Assembly: GCF_000224005.2 (NCBI RefSeq)
Contig: NZ_CP007031.1
Span: 2,013,001 to 2,077,000, forward strand
DNA: 64,000 nucleotides
Direction: 5' to 3'
DNA from: Marichromatium purpuratum 984
GTDB taxonomy: Bacteria; Pseudomonadota; Gammaproteobacteria; Chromatiales; Chromatiaceae
Shown here: one piece after another, positions 25,736 through 34,990 of the stretch
Position numbering within the stretch: position 1 is the first letter of the stretch
Layout: every line of letters starts with the position of its first letter
Notes under the pieces: generated by a model
Database searches by the model: none
The model's input: only the letters and a program-made list of their open reading frames with translations
Told to the model about the DNA's origin: nothing
Program-made: the position numbers and the translations under genes

Positions 25736-27426
25736 AGCTTGAAGCGCTCCAGCCGCTCCTGGAGCTGCGCGGCGAGTCGCGCCAGCTCGGTGCTCGCTGC
25801 CGCGACCTGGCTCGACCCAGCGGCGCTCTCCTCGACCACGTCGGAGATGGTGTGGACGTTGCGGTTGATCTCCTCGGCCACGGTCGCCTGCTGCTCGGCG
25901 GCGCTGGCGATCTGGGTGTTCATGTCGTTGATGGCGGTGATCGAGCCGTTGATGGTGCGCAGCGACTCGCCGGCGCGGCGTGCCTGCTCGACAGTCTGCT
26001 GGGCCATCGTGCGTCCCTTGTCCATCACCTCGACGGCGCCGTTGGCACCGCTCTGCACCCGCTCGATCTTCTGCTGGATGTCCTCGGTGGAACGCTGGGT
26101 GCGGTTGGCGAGGGTGCGCACCTCGTCGGCGACCACCGCGAAGCCGCGCCCGGCCTCGCCGGCACGCGCCGCCTCGATCGCGGCGTTGAGCGCGAGCAGG
26201 TTGGTCTGCTCGGCGATGCCACGGATGACATCGAGGACATCACCGATCTCGCGGCTGTCCTCGGAGAGCCGACCGACCACCTGGGCCGAGGACTCGAGTT
26301 CCTGGGCCATGGCCTCGACCGCGGCGATCGCCTGCTCGACCACCTCGCCGCCGCTATCGGCCTCGCGGTTGGTCGCGCGTGCGGCCTCGGCCGCCTCGCC
26401 GGCATGACGGGCGACCTGCTCGACGGTGGTGGTCATCTGGTTGATCGCTGCGGCCACCTGCCCGGTCTCGGTCTGCTGGCGGGCGATCTGCTCGCGCGCC
26501 TGGGCGCTGGCGGCGGAGAGTTCCTCGGCGGAGGTCGCCACCTGATTACCCACCGAGGCGACCTCGCGCAGCAGGCGACGCATGCTCTCGACCATCATCG
26601 AGAAGGTGGCGAGCAGGCTGCTGGTATCCCCCTCGCGCACGCGGATGTGGGCGCCGAGGTCACCGTCGGCGACCTGATTGACTACAGCGAGCGCATAGGC
26701 GGGTTCGCCACCGAGACGACGCAGCACGTCACGGGTGATGAACAACCCGAGGGCGATCGACAGCACCAGACCGATGCTCATCAGGATGGTGCTCACCAGC
26801 ACGGTGTGCTTCGAGGCATCGATCGCCTCGGCGACGGCATCGTTGGCGAAGCGGTTGTTGATCATCACCATGGACTCGACCATGGCGCCGAGCCGGTCGG
26901 AGATCGGGATCATCTCCTGGACCAGTTGCATGTATTCGGCCCGTGTCTCGGCATAGACCGCCTGCGCGTCGACGCCTTGACGCTGCGGGGCCTGGAGCAT
27001 CCGTTGCGTCAGCACGTCGAGCTTGCGGTAGACCGCTCGCCAGGCGTCGTACTCGGCGTTGAAGGCGGCAAAAATGGCGACCTCGTCCGCGGTCTTCTCG
27101 AGCGCGGCATAACGCTCGAGCACCGTCTCGACCTCACGCCAGGAGGCCTCGCGCTGGCGCAGCACCTGCTCGAGCAGCTTGCGCGTACCCTCTGTCCAGT
27201 CGGCGTGCATCTGCGCCTCCAGCGACTGGACGCGGACCTGCACCCGCTGATAGTTGAGATGATTGAGCGCGATGATCGCGGGCAGTCGCACCTGACCGAT
27301 ACGCACCACGTCGGCCCGCATGGTTTGCTCGCCCTGAATGGCACTGAGACCGATGATCAGGACGATTGTCGCCACCAGCAGGAAGCCCACGAGTAGCTTG
27401 GTCTTGAGAGTGATCTTGTCCAGCAT
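25732..27426 (-). CDS. Methyl-accepting chemotaxis protein, 4HB sensor type
   Basis: The 564-aa receptor has an N-terminal membrane helix (about residues 10-30), a helical periplasmic ligand domain of about 170 residues (4HB_MCP-like), a second membrane helix near 210-230, and a HAMP domain (RRLGGEPAYALAVVNQVADG). The signalling coiled coil has the tip [17 protein letters not shown] near residue 420. Two methylation-type helices flank the tip. The start ATG has GGAG upstream. It is cotranslated with the DUF368 gene by a 4-bp overlap. Confidence 0.93.
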   Translation of the reverse strand: MLDKITLKTKLLVGFLLVATIVLIIGLSAIQGEQTMRADVVRIGQVRLPAIIALNHLNYQRVQVRVQSLEAQMHADWTEGTRKLLEQVLRQREASWREVETVLERYAALEKTADEVAIFAAFNAEYDAWRAVYRKLDVLTQRMLQAPQRQGVDAQAVYAETRAEYMQLVQEMIPISDRLGAMVESMVMINNRFANDAVAEAIDASKHTVLVSTILMSIGLVLSIALGLFITRDVLRRLGGEPAYALAVVNQVADGDLGAHIRVREGDTSSLLATFSMMVESMRRLLREVASVGNQVATSAEELSAASAQAREQIARQQTETGQVAAAINQMTTTVEQVARHAGEAAEAARATNREADSGGEVVEQAIAAVEAMAQELESSAQVVGRLSEDSREIGDVLDVIRGIAEQTNLLALNAAIEAARAGEAGRGFAVVADEVRTLANRTQRSTEDIQQKIERVQSGANGAVEVMDKGRTMAQQTVEQARRAGESLRTINGSITAINDMNTQIASAAEQQATVAEEINRNVHTISDVVEESAAGSSQVAAASTELARLAAQLQERLERFKL

Positions 27427-27564
27427 GCGCGCTCCGGATCGGGAAGACTGACCGCTTATTGTGACACATCTCGGATGCCTGTCATTCAGTCAGATTACAG
27501 CACAAAACGCTGATCCCTCTGGCTATTTCCCCGAATGCTCCCCACCAAGTCGCAAAGCCGCGCA

Positions 27565-28524
27565 TCAGCACAGCGGTAGCTGCTGCTGACTGGTCTCACG
27601 CACCATCGCGCAGCCGCACCCCGCCCCGGCCAGGGTGCGGTTGCGACCGGCACGCTTGGCGGCATAGAGGGCCTCATCGGCCTGAGTGTAGAGCTGGTCG
27701 AGATCCATCCCCGGGCGATGAGTGGCCACGCCGATGCTGGCACAGACCCCGACACGCACCCCTTCGGCGGTCTCCGACGAACAATGCTCGATGGCCAGGC
27801 GGATACGCTCGGCACACTCCATGGCATGCGTCAGGTCGGTCCCCGGGAGCAGGATCACGAACTCGTCGCCCCCCATGCGCACGCACAGGTCGGAGGCACG
27901 TGTCGCCGAACGCAGCCCCTTGGCCACGGCCTGGAGCAGCCGATCCCCCTCGGGATGGCCGAACTGGTCATTGATACGCTTGAAGCCGTCGAGATCGAGC
28001 ACCAGCATCGACAGCGGTCGCGACTGGCGCACGGCATCGGCCAACCAGTGCGCCCCTTCGCGAAATAGCGCGATCCGGTTGCCCAGCCCGGTGAGCGGGT
28101 CGGACTCGAGTTGGGTGAGCACGGTCTGATAGGCCAGTGCATTCTTGAGCGCCGGAGCGGCGAGTCCGAGCAGCGCCTCGATCCGCTCCTGCTCGAGTTC
28201 CGAGAACCGTCGTCCGCGCATCAGCACCAGTCGCCCCATCTCGGCCCCGCCGAGGGACAGGTCGTATTCCAGGCGGTGACGATCCGACTGTCCGCCCTCG
28301 AAGGCCAGTCCCTCGGCGGCATTGAGATATTCCCAACCGCTGTGACAAACCAGATCGAAGAGGAAACGATTGAGCATCGTCAGCACCCGATCGAGATCGA
28401 GCGAGGCGGTGATCGCCTGCAGGAATGCGACCGGATCGACACTCTTCGGTTCAGGCTGGGTGACCGCCTCGGACGAGGAGACAAGGGTGAGATGCGGCGT
28501 ATCGGCTTGACTGATCGAACTCAC
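27565..28524 (-). CDS. GGDEF diguanylate cyclase with N-terminal GAF-like domain
   Basis: The protein is 319 aa. Residues about 25-150 look like a GAF-type sensor. The GGDEF domain follows, with DPLTGLGNR near residue 141, the active site MGGDEFVILLPG near residue 217, and an inhibitory I-site RASD five residues before GGDEF. It should make cyclic di-GMP and be product-inhibited. The start is a GTG at 28524 with AGGGG about 9 bp upstream. The Cys-rich tail (AGAGCGCAM) is unusual. Its position beside fliS and a chemoreceptor suggests motility control. Confidence 0.92.
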   Translation of the reverse strand: MSSISQADTPHLTLVSSSEAVTQPEPKSVDPVAFLQAITASLDLDRVLTMLNRFLFDLVCHSGWEYLNAAEGLAFEGGQSDRHRLEYDLSLGGAEMGRLVLMRGRRFSELEQERIEALLGLAAPALKNALAYQTVLTQLESDPLTGLGNRIALFREGAHWLADAVRQSRPLSMLVLDLDGFKRINDQFGHPEGDRLLQAVAKGLRSATRASDLCVRMGGDEFVILLPGTDLTHAMECAERIRLAIEHCSSETAEGVRVGVCASIGVATHRPGMDLDQLYTQADEALYAAKRAGRNRTLAGAGCGCAMVRETSQQQLPLC

Positions 28525-28772
28525 GGTGGCGCGCCCCTGGAATGTTGTTTGTCTAATGGGTAGCGAGAATCACGCCAAAAAATATTCTTTTTTAAAAACA
28601 AAGACTAACATTGAAAACTTTGACGGCAGCAATCAGCAAGACAAAATCTTGACGCTCCCTGGCTGTGACGCCTCCGAACGTCGTTACACGGATTCGTCGA
28701 AAAATCGACACCCTCTGCCGACCGCGTGCATGGGCGGCGACCAAGATGCCGTCTATCGATATGGGGAGTAGG
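28525..28772. other. AT-rich intergenic region upstream of the GGDEF gene
   Basis: About 250 bp without a gene. The part at 28575-28615 is strongly AT-rich (A and T runs) compared with the window, so it probably holds the promoter of the diguanylate cyclase gene on the minus strand. No specific promoter pair could be assigned. Confidence 0.5.
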
Positions 28773-28804
28773 AAAGCCCGTCGCCCCGGTGCAAGCGAAC
28801 GGGC
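28773..28804 (-). terminator. Possible intrinsic terminator after fliS
   Basis: On the minus strand GCCCGT and ACGGGC pair around a loop and are followed by TTTCCT, about 25 bp after the fliS stop. The stem is short, so this is tentative. Confidence 0.45.
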
Positions 28805-28829
28805 GTCCTGGAATCCGGTTGGAGGGAGA

Positions 28830-29225
28830 TTACTGACCGAGACGTTCGGGGACTTCGTCCCAACCCGACTTGATGGTGCGGAGCAGATCCGAAACCTCGT
28901 CGAGCGCTTCGGGTTCGTTGCGTGCGTTGCCCTCGAGCAGGCGTCGCGACATATAGCTGTAGAGGGCGTCGAGGTTTTCGGCCAGCTCGCCACCTTGGTC
29001 GTGATCGAGGACCGCGCGCAATGACTCGATGATATTGATCGCCTTGCTGAGTTGCTCGCCCTTGGTCTGCAGATTGCCGTGCGTCATCGCACCGCGAGCC
29101 ACCGCGATCCGCTCGACGGCACCCTCGAACAGCATCTGGATCAGACGATGCGGACTGGCAACCGCAACCTCTGCCAAAGGTCCAGCCTGACGGTACTGGT
29201 TGAGTTCCTTACGCATCGCATACAT
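28830..29225 (-). CDS. fliS: Flagellar export chaperone FliS
   Basis: The 131-aa helical-bundle chaperone keeps flagellin unfolded before export. It opens MYAMRKELNQYRQ and has the family features SPHRLIQMLFEGAVERIAVA and IINIIESLRAVLD-like helices ending in a YMSRRLLEGN segment. The start was set at the ATG at 29225, matching the usual FliS N terminus, with GGAG about 11 bp upstream; a GTG four codons earlier is in frame. It is the last gene of the flagellin-flaG-fliD-flaG-fliS series. Confidence 0.93.
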   Translation of the reverse strand: MYAMRKELNQYRQAGPLAEVAVASPHRLIQMLFEGAVERIAVARGAMTHGNLQTKGEQLSKAINIIESLRAVLDHDQGGELAENLDALYSYMSRRLLEGNARNEPEALDEVSDLLRTIKSGWDEVPERLGQ

Positions 29226-29289
29226 GGTATCGGCCACTCCCGACGAATGGTTGCAGTTTTGGAGAGTGATCAGCGGATCGGGGGAGGTC

Positions 29290-29760
29290 TCAGGCCTCTT
29301 CGGTCAACCCGATGCCACTGATGCCGGTGCCATCGCGCATCTGCGCCATCAGCTTCAAGGCATGTTCCGGCGGTATCTGGCGAATCACTTCGTCGCGCTC
29401 GGCATCTCTCACCGTGACCACGACCTGACCGGAGCCATCGTCGAGGCTGAACTCCAGCGCACGCTGGTTCGCCTGCAGGTAGTCGTTGATCGACTCGACG
29501 ACCTGCTCGAGCATCAGGGTCGAACTCTTTTCCTCCCCTTCAGCCGGCTGACGTTGCGCCTCGGCCTGGCCGGCCCGCTGCTGTTCCTCCAGCGGGTTGC
29601 CGCCCGTCACGGTCTCCACACCACCCGACGACGCCTTCTGCTCACTGGCCTTCGCCGCCTGTTGACGGTCACCGCGAGCCGCCGTCCCAACCTCATCCTG
29701 CGGATGCGTCGGCTGTGAGCGGATCATCACGCCTGCTGGAGCTTGGGTCGATTCAATCAT
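29290..29760 (-). CDS. flaG: FlaG family protein (copy downstream of fliD)
   Basis: The 156-aa protein has a disordered, Gln/Glu-rich N-terminal two thirds and the C-terminal FlaG domain: LEQVVESINDYLQANQRALE, then VRDAERDEVIRQIPPEHAL. FlaG proteins influence filament length or cap function. The start is the ATG at 29760 with GGAG six bases upstream. A second FlaG lies on the other side of fliD. Confidence 0.88.
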   Translation of the reverse strand: MIESTQAPAGVMIRSQPTHPQDEVGTAARGDRQQAAKASEQKASSGGVETVTGGNPLEEQQRAGQAEAQRQPAEGEEKSSTLMLEQVVESINDYLQANQRALEFSLDDGSGQVVVTVRDAERDEVIRQIPPEHALKLMAQMRDGTGISGIGLTEEA

Positions 29761-29970
29761 CACTGTCTCCCCGGTTCCCTGCAGCAGGACGCAGCAATCG
29801 TAGATGCCTGCCCGGTACGGCCTCCCCTGCCTCCCGGTCGCGTCGCGGGTGCCACCCTAAAGGGTCTGACTCCCGATGCAGACCTTCGCCAACGGTCTGC
29901 TTAGCTGACACCATGGATAACGGCACCCCTGCTGTTTTCTTTAACCTGACCATGCAATCTTTTCTCACCG

Positions 29971-32055
29971 TCAGTTCTGCGCCGTATTGGGCAAGCGGTC
30001 GACAAGCCCCTCGAGCTGGCTGCCCGTGGACTGGAAGGTACTGACGATGGACTCCATTGCGATGAACTGCGACAGCAGCCTGGCCTCGACACCCTCCATG
30101 CGTCGATCGAGTGTCTCGCGCTCTTCCCCGAGCTCGGTCAGTTGATCCTGGATGTTCTCCTTGCGCATCTCGATCGTCCCGGAGCTGCTGAGGAACCCAT
30201 CGACCAGCCGGCTCAGCTCGCCGGCGAAACCGCGCGAGAAGGAGATATCGAAGGCGCCCTGGCTGCTCGCACCGGCGACCACGCTGAAGTTCAGACCATA
30301 GGCGGGCGAATCGAGCGCGGGCAGCAACTGATTGCCGGCACCGAAGCCTTCCACGCCATTGATGGTGCCGGCGACATCGATCCCGGCCGTCCCGGTCAAG
30401 CCGGTGTGCACACCGAGATCGGCCATCGAGGCGCTGGCCTCGGTGAAGGCCACCGTGGAGGCCGAGCCGTACTCGCGGGAGACGAAGCTGAAGCTGTCGG
30501 TGGCGTCGTCGTAGAGCACATCGACCTTGGTGCCGGTCGCCTTGAGCGTCTCGTCGCTGTTGATCAGCGACTGCAGATCGCTGCGCAGCTGCTCGGTGGA
30601 GTCATAGGTGCCGCTGAGCGCGATCGTTCCGGACTCGATACCGTCGACCGCTACCTTGAAGCTGTAATCACCGGCTGACGTATCGAGCGCGGTAGTAAAG
30701 GTTTCAGTGGCACCATCGAAATCGGCCTGGGTGATGGCATCGGCGAGCAGCTCGCCGCGGCTCGGGTCCTGGGTGATCTCGACCTCGAAGCTACCGGCAT
30801 CGACCCGCCCGGCGAAGGATCCCAGATTGACCGAGACGGCGCTGTTCATCGAGGTCGTCTTCAGCGCGAAGAGGTCTTCCACCAATTGGAAGTTGGCGCT
30901 GAAGGCGGCGCTGAACTCGTCTTCCTCGATCGACAGCGACCCATCGCGTTCGGTACGGATACCCAGGTTGGTCAATGCGGTGAAGCCGCTCTCGAGCCCC
31001 TGCACCTCGCCGCCGACGAGTTCGCGCAGACGATCGACCATGGCGCGCGCCGTGCCATCGCTGGCAAGATCACCACGCGACAGCGCACCGTTCTCGTCAC
31101 GCACCAGCTCGCCGGCATCGTCACGGGCATAGCCGATCAGGCCCTGGGCAGTCTTCTGGAAACTGTTGTAGGCATCGACGAAGTCGCGCACGGCCTGCTC
31201 GGCGAGGCTCTTGTCCTCACTGATCGAGAAGGTCAGCGACTCGCCGGGACTCGCCTTGTTGAGGGTGAAGTTGAAGCCCTCGATGACGTCATCGATGTCG
31301 TTGCTCTCGCGCGAGACCTGCAAACCGTTGATCCGCAGCAGCGCATCGCTGCCCTGCTGGACCTCGGTGACATTGGCATGGTTGGCGGCATTGAAGGCGA
31401 AGTCGTCGAGGCTGGCGTCATCGCCGCTGATCTCCAGCGCGTTGGCCGCGCCCGAGGGGGCGGTCAGCATCAGCTGGTACTGGTCGTCGACCTTGAGCAC
31501 CGAGGCCTGGACGCCGCTGTTCTGCTCGTTGATCTTGGCGGCGATGGCGTCGAGCGAGTCGCTCGCATCGATGCTAACGGTCAGCGCCTCGCGCTCGTCG
31601 TTGGCAGTGAAGCTCGAGGGCGCATCGCTGCCGTCATAGGTCCATTCACCGAAGCGGATGGTCAGCTCGCCCGACTTGCCGAGCGCGCTGTCGCGCTCGC
31701 TTTGGGTGCCCATGGTCAACGACTGGGCGCGGGCGATGTCCTCGACCTCGATCTGGTAGCTACCGGTCTGGGCGCCGACGGCAACGCTGTTGGCGGTGAT
31801 GACATTGGTGTCGGGGATGGCGACCGAGCGGGCGTTGAACAGGTCGTTGCCCGCCAGCGAGCCAAGGCTGTCCTGCAATTCACCGAGCGCGCTGCTGAGC
31901 TTGCCATAGCCCGAGATCTCGGCCTGCAGCCGCTCCTCGCGCGCGGAGATGCGCTGCTCGGCCGGAGCGCGCTCGATCTCGACGAGCTGTGAGACCAGGC
32001 TGGTGATATCGATCCCCGAACCGGCTCCCAGACTGGAAATGATGTTGTCGGCCAT
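29971..32055 (-). CDS. fliD: Flagellar filament cap protein FliD
   Basis: The 694-aa hook-associated protein 2 has the canonical N terminus (SSLGAGSGIDITSLVSQLVE), a large central Thr/Ser/Asp-rich region, and a C-terminal coiled coil (ENIQDQLTELGEERETLDRR) ending LLSQFIAMESIVSTFQSTGS. It caps the growing filament and promotes flagellin polymerisation. It is larger than E. coli FliD (about 470 aa), the extra length being in the middle. It starts 20 bp after the upstream flaG stop. Confidence 0.95.
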   Translation of the reverse strand: MADNIISSLGAGSGIDITSLVSQLVEIERAPAEQRISAREERLQAEISGYGKLSSALGELQDSLGSLAGNDLFNARSVAIPDTNVITANSVAVGAQTGSYQIEVEDIARAQSLTMGTQSERDSALGKSGELTIRFGEWTYDGSDAPSSFTANDEREALTVSIDASDSLDAIAAKINEQNSGVQASVLKVDDQYQLMLTAPSGAANALEISGDDASLDDFAFNAANHANVTEVQQGSDALLRINGLQVSRESNDIDDVIEGFNFTLNKASPGESLTFSISEDKSLAEQAVRDFVDAYNSFQKTAQGLIGYARDDAGELVRDENGALSRGDLASDGTARAMVDRLRELVGGEVQGLESGFTALTNLGIRTERDGSLSIEEDEFSAAFSANFQLVEDLFALKTTSMNSAVSVNLGSFAGRVDAGSFEVEITQDPSRGELLADAITQADFDGATETFTTALDTSAGDYSFKVAVDGIESGTIALSGTYDSTEQLRSDLQSLINSDETLKATGTKVDVLYDDATDSFSFVSREYGSASTVAFTEASASMADLGVHTGLTGTAGIDVAGTINGVEGFGAGNQLLPALDSPAYGLNFSVVAGASSQGAFDISFSRGFAGELSRLVDGFLSSSGTIEMRKENIQDQLTELGEERETLDRRMEGVEARLLSQFIAMESIVSTFQSTGSQLEGLVDRLPNTAQN

Positions 32056-32075
32056 GTTCGTCGCTCCTCACACGC

Positions 32076-32516
32076 TCACGCCTGGTCGTTGAAGATCAGC
32101 CCCGCCAGCCCCTCGACATACTGCGCGAACTTCAGGGTCTCCTCGCTGGGGATCTGCCGGATCAGTTCATCGGTCTCGGCATCCACGACTCGGATCACGG
32201 TGCGATCGGCCTCTTCGTCGAGTTCGAAATTGAGCATCCGGCGCGAGCCGCCGAACATCTCGTTGAGTCGTTCGACGGCCTGGTCGAGCTGCTCCTTGGA
32301 GGCCTCTGCACGCTCGGTTGGCGTCTCGCCGCCGGCGGGGCTCTCCTGGGTACGCGTTTGCTGTTCCGTCGCGAGCGCGCCGGGGGCGCGCTCGAGTCGT
32401 TCGTTGGCATCCCGCTCCGCGGCGCTCGTCCCGGTGTCGCGCTCGGAGCGCGACGGCGCCGGTGAGGGCTGCTGGATCGGAGTGATATTGCTTAGAGTAT
32501 AGGATTCACTGGCCAT
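32076..32516 (-). CDS. flaG: FlaG family protein (copy upstream of fliD)
   Basis: The 146-aa protein has a polar N terminus and the C-terminal FlaG domain (LNEMFGGSRRMLNFELDEEA, then VVDAETDELIRQIPSEE). It is only moderately similar to the FlaG at 29290-29760, so this is an old duplication rather than a recent one. The ATG at 32516 is preceded by GGGAGG. A strong hairpin separates it from the flagellin gene. Confidence 0.88.
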   Translation of the reverse strand: MASESYTLSNITPIQQPSPAPSRSERDTGTSAAERDANERLERAPGALATEQQTRTQESPAGGETPTERAEASKEQLDQAVERLNEMFGGSRRMLNFELDEEADRTVIRVVDAETDELIRQIPSEETLKFAQYVEGLAGLIFNDQA

Positions 32517-32540
32517 CGGTCTTGCCTCCCTCGGCTCGAC

Positions 32541-32569
32541 CGGGTCGCCCCCTGAACGGGGGCGACCCG
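32541..32569 (-). terminator. Strong GC hairpin between flagellin and flaG
   Basis: A perfect 12-bp stem CGGGTCGCCCCC / GGGGGCGACCCG with a 5-nt loop begins 25 bp after the flagellin stop. On the transcribed strand it is not followed by a T run, so it may act as a partial terminator or as a 3'-end stabiliser for the flagellin mRNA. Both would give more flagellin than cap protein. Confidence 0.6.
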
Positions 32570-32593
32570 TTTCCTAGCGGCCGGGACCGGCGG

Positions 32594-34720
32594 TTACTGC
32601 AGCAGCGAGAGGACCTGCTGCGGCGCCGAGTTGGCCTGGGCCAGCATCGCCGTGCCTGCCTGCTGCAGCACCTGGGCCCGGGACAGTGCCGCGGTCTCTG
32701 CCGCGAAATCGGCATCCTGGATCCGCGACCGCGAGGCCGAGGCGTTCTGCGAGATGTTGGTCAGGTTGCTGATGGTGAAGTCCAGTCGGTTGTTCACCGC
32801 ACCGAGGTCGGAGCGCACATCGTCGACGCGTTCCAGGGCGTTGTCGATCGCCGTCAGCGCCTTGTTGGCCCCCTCAACCGTCGAGATGTCGATGCTCGAG
32901 AGCGCCTGACCGTCCTCGCCGCCGCCGAACTCGCCGACACTCAGACCGGAGTAGCTCAGGTTGGCGTTGGTCCCTCGGGTGATCTCGATCTCCTGGTCCG
33001 AGTTCAGGGTGAACTCGCCGACATAGGTCGTGGCAGCCGCATTGAAGCCTGCGGAGGCACCGTTGGTGAGTGTGGCAACGATGTTGCGGCCGTCCTCGGC
33101 GACCAGTTGCACACCACCACCGTTGGCGGTCCCGTCCTCGCCGGTGTCGACCGCGGTCACGCCGGTCTGATCGGAGATGGCGTTGATCGCACTCACCAGG
33201 GACTGACGGTTGGCGCTGGTGTTCGAGGCGCCGTCGAGCGTGGTGAAGCCGGTGATGGCCACCCCGTTGATGGTACCCGCGACCGCCGCACCGGTGGTCG
33301 ACTGCACCGTGGAGTTGTCGGCCCGGTTCTGGTTCACCGTCGCGGTCACGCCGGTCTGGTCAGAGACCAGGTTGACGGCCGCAGCCTTGGAGATGGCGCT
33401 GTAGGCATTGCCTGCCGAGGAGGCGGTGTCGTCGGTCGCGTAGGACGGCCCCACGGAGACGCCGTTGATGAACACGTTACCGGCGGTCATCGCCTGGGTG
33501 GTGTCGTTGAGGTTCGAGGACACCTGGGTCTGGGTCCCGGTGTAGTCGCCCTCCATGAAGCCGGCATCGGCAGCCGAACCGGTCGCGCCCGACTCGATCT
33601 TGATCGGCTCGCTCCCGTCGGAGACCAGAGTCACGGTCCCCGTGGTGATCGACCCGGTATCCGAGGCGCCAGCCAGGCCCAGACCGGTGTTGGCCGCGGT
33701 CAGGGCACCGGTGGTGTTGTGCAGCGCGATATTGCGACCGTCCTCAGCCACCAGGGTGATACCACCGTTGTCGGTCCCGGTGTCGACCGCGGTGACCCCC
33801 GTCTGCTCGGCCTTGAGGTTGATGGCCTCGACGATCGAGGAGCGCGTGGTAGCCGCATCGGCCGTCGTGGCCAGGTTGACGGTGACCCCGTTGAGGGTGA
33901 TGGTACCGGTCTGTGCGGCGGCCGTCATCGACGTGCCACCGAGCTGGGTCTCGCCGACGATGGCGGTCACGCCCGTCTGGTCGCTCTTCTCGTTGATGGC
34001 TGCGGCCGTCGCAAGCGCGCTGGCGCTCTTGGCCTCGGACGAGGCGGTATCGGCCGCCGCGGTCGCGCCGCCGATCGCGATGCCGTTGATGACCAGGTCG
34101 CCGGTGCCGAGTCCCTTGACGGCGGCCGTGGCGAGCGGGAAGGCATCGGTGGCCGCGCCGGCACCGGTCCCGGTCCGGCTGAAGGAGCCGACACCCGCCG
34201 ACTCGTCCACGCCGAGCGAATCGGCATCGATCTGACCGATGTTGACGCTGATCGTCTGTCCGCCCTCGGGACCGATCTGCAGGTTGACCTCACCGAGCGA
34301 CCCGTCCATCAGGTTCAGGCCGTTGAAGGAGGTGCTGGTGGAGATGCGGTCGAGTTCCTGGACGAGCTGCTGGACCTCGTTGTTGAGGGTCGAGCGGTTG
34401 CCGCTGGTGTAGGTGCCGTTGGCCGACTGCACCGCCAGCTCACGCATCCGCTGCAGGATGTTGCTGCTCTCGTTGAGCGCACCCTCGGCGGTCTGCACCA
34501 GCGAGATGCCGTCGTTGGCGTTACGCACCGCCTGGTCGAGGCCGCGGACCTGCGAGGTCAGGCGGCTGACGATCGCCGAACCGGCGGCGTCGTCCTTGGC
34601 GGAGTTGATGCGCAGACCGCTGCTCAGGCGCTCCATGGCCTGGCTCTGTTCGGCCTGGGAATTCGACAGATTGCGCTGTGCGTTCAGCGACATGATGTTG
34701 GAATTGATGACCATTGCCAT
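32594..34720 (-). CDS. fliC: Flagellin, enlarged, with internal IN-type repeats
   Basis: The 708-aa filament protein has conserved terminal domains: MAMVINSNIMSLNAQRNLS and RLSSGLRINSAKDDAAG at the N terminus, and NNRLDFTISNLTNISQNASA to the LLQ end at the C terminus. The middle (about residues 180-600) holds four repeats of about 80-100 residues, each with a DQTGVTA or EQTGVTA element and two with VAEDGRNI, resembling the flagellin IN motif. This region is rich in Ser and Thr, a plausible O-glycan acceptor surface. The ATG at 34720 has AGGAG upstream. Four glycosyltransferase genes lie upstream on the same strand. Confidence 0.96.
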   Translation of the reverse strand: MAMVINSNIMSLNAQRNLSNSQAEQSQAMERLSSGLRINSAKDDAAGSAIVSRLTSQVRGLDQAVRNANDGISLVQTAEGALNESSNILQRMRELAVQSANGTYTSGNRSTLNNEVQQLVQELDRISTSTSFNGLNLMDGSLGEVNLQIGPEGGQTISVNIGQIDADSLGVDESAGVGSFSRTGTGAGAATDAFPLATAAVKGLGTGDLVINGIAIGGATAAADTASSEAKSASALATAAAINEKSDQTGVTAIVGETQLGGTSMTAAAQTGTITLNGVTVNLATTADAATTRSSIVEAINLKAEQTGVTAVDTGTDNGGITLVAEDGRNIALHNTTGALTAANTGLGLAGASDTGSITTGTVTLVSDGSEPIKIESGATGSAADAGFMEGDYTGTQTQVSSNLNDTTQAMTAGNVFINGVSVGPSYATDDTASSAGNAYSAISKAAAVNLVSDQTGVTATVNQNRADNSTVQSTTGAAVAGTINGVAITGFTTLDGASNTSANRQSLVSAINAISDQTGVTAVDTGEDGTANGGGVQLVAEDGRNIVATLTNGASAGFNAAATTYVGEFTLNSDQEIEITRGTNANLSYSGLSVGEFGGGEDGQALSSIDISTVEGANKALTAIDNALERVDDVRSDLGAVNNRLDFTISNLTNISQNASASRSRIQDADFAAETAALSRAQVLQQAGTAMLAQANSAPQQVLSLLQ

Positions 34721-34803
34721 GGCTGTTCTCCTGTTGGTCTCGAACCGGCGGGCTGTTCAGCAACAGCGGTCTGCCGTCAAAGTCGAACTGTGCTTCGTTG
34801 AAG

Positions 34804-34831
34804 TTAACGGCCGGGCATGGCGATCGCTTTA
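34804..34831 (-). promoter_or_regulatory. Sigma28 (FliA)-type promoter for flagellin
   Basis: On the minus strand TAAAGCGA (34831-34824) is followed after 12 bp by GCCGTTAA (34811-34804), one mismatch from the GCCGATAA consensus. The spacing is one base longer than the usual form. It lies 84 bp before the flagellin ATG, so flagellin can be transcribed apart from the glycosyltransferase genes. Confidence 0.6.
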
Positions 34832-34990
34832 ATTCTGTTCCACAAGCCTTCTGCCCCCGACCCGTGAGCAGACTCCCAACTCCCTTCTCCAGCCTGCCGC
34901 ATGGTAGATAACGGTGCCTCGGCGGAAAATTGAAATGCCAAGCGGCAGGAAGCGTGAATCCAGTCACAGAGCCGCCCCCAGGACCGGCGG

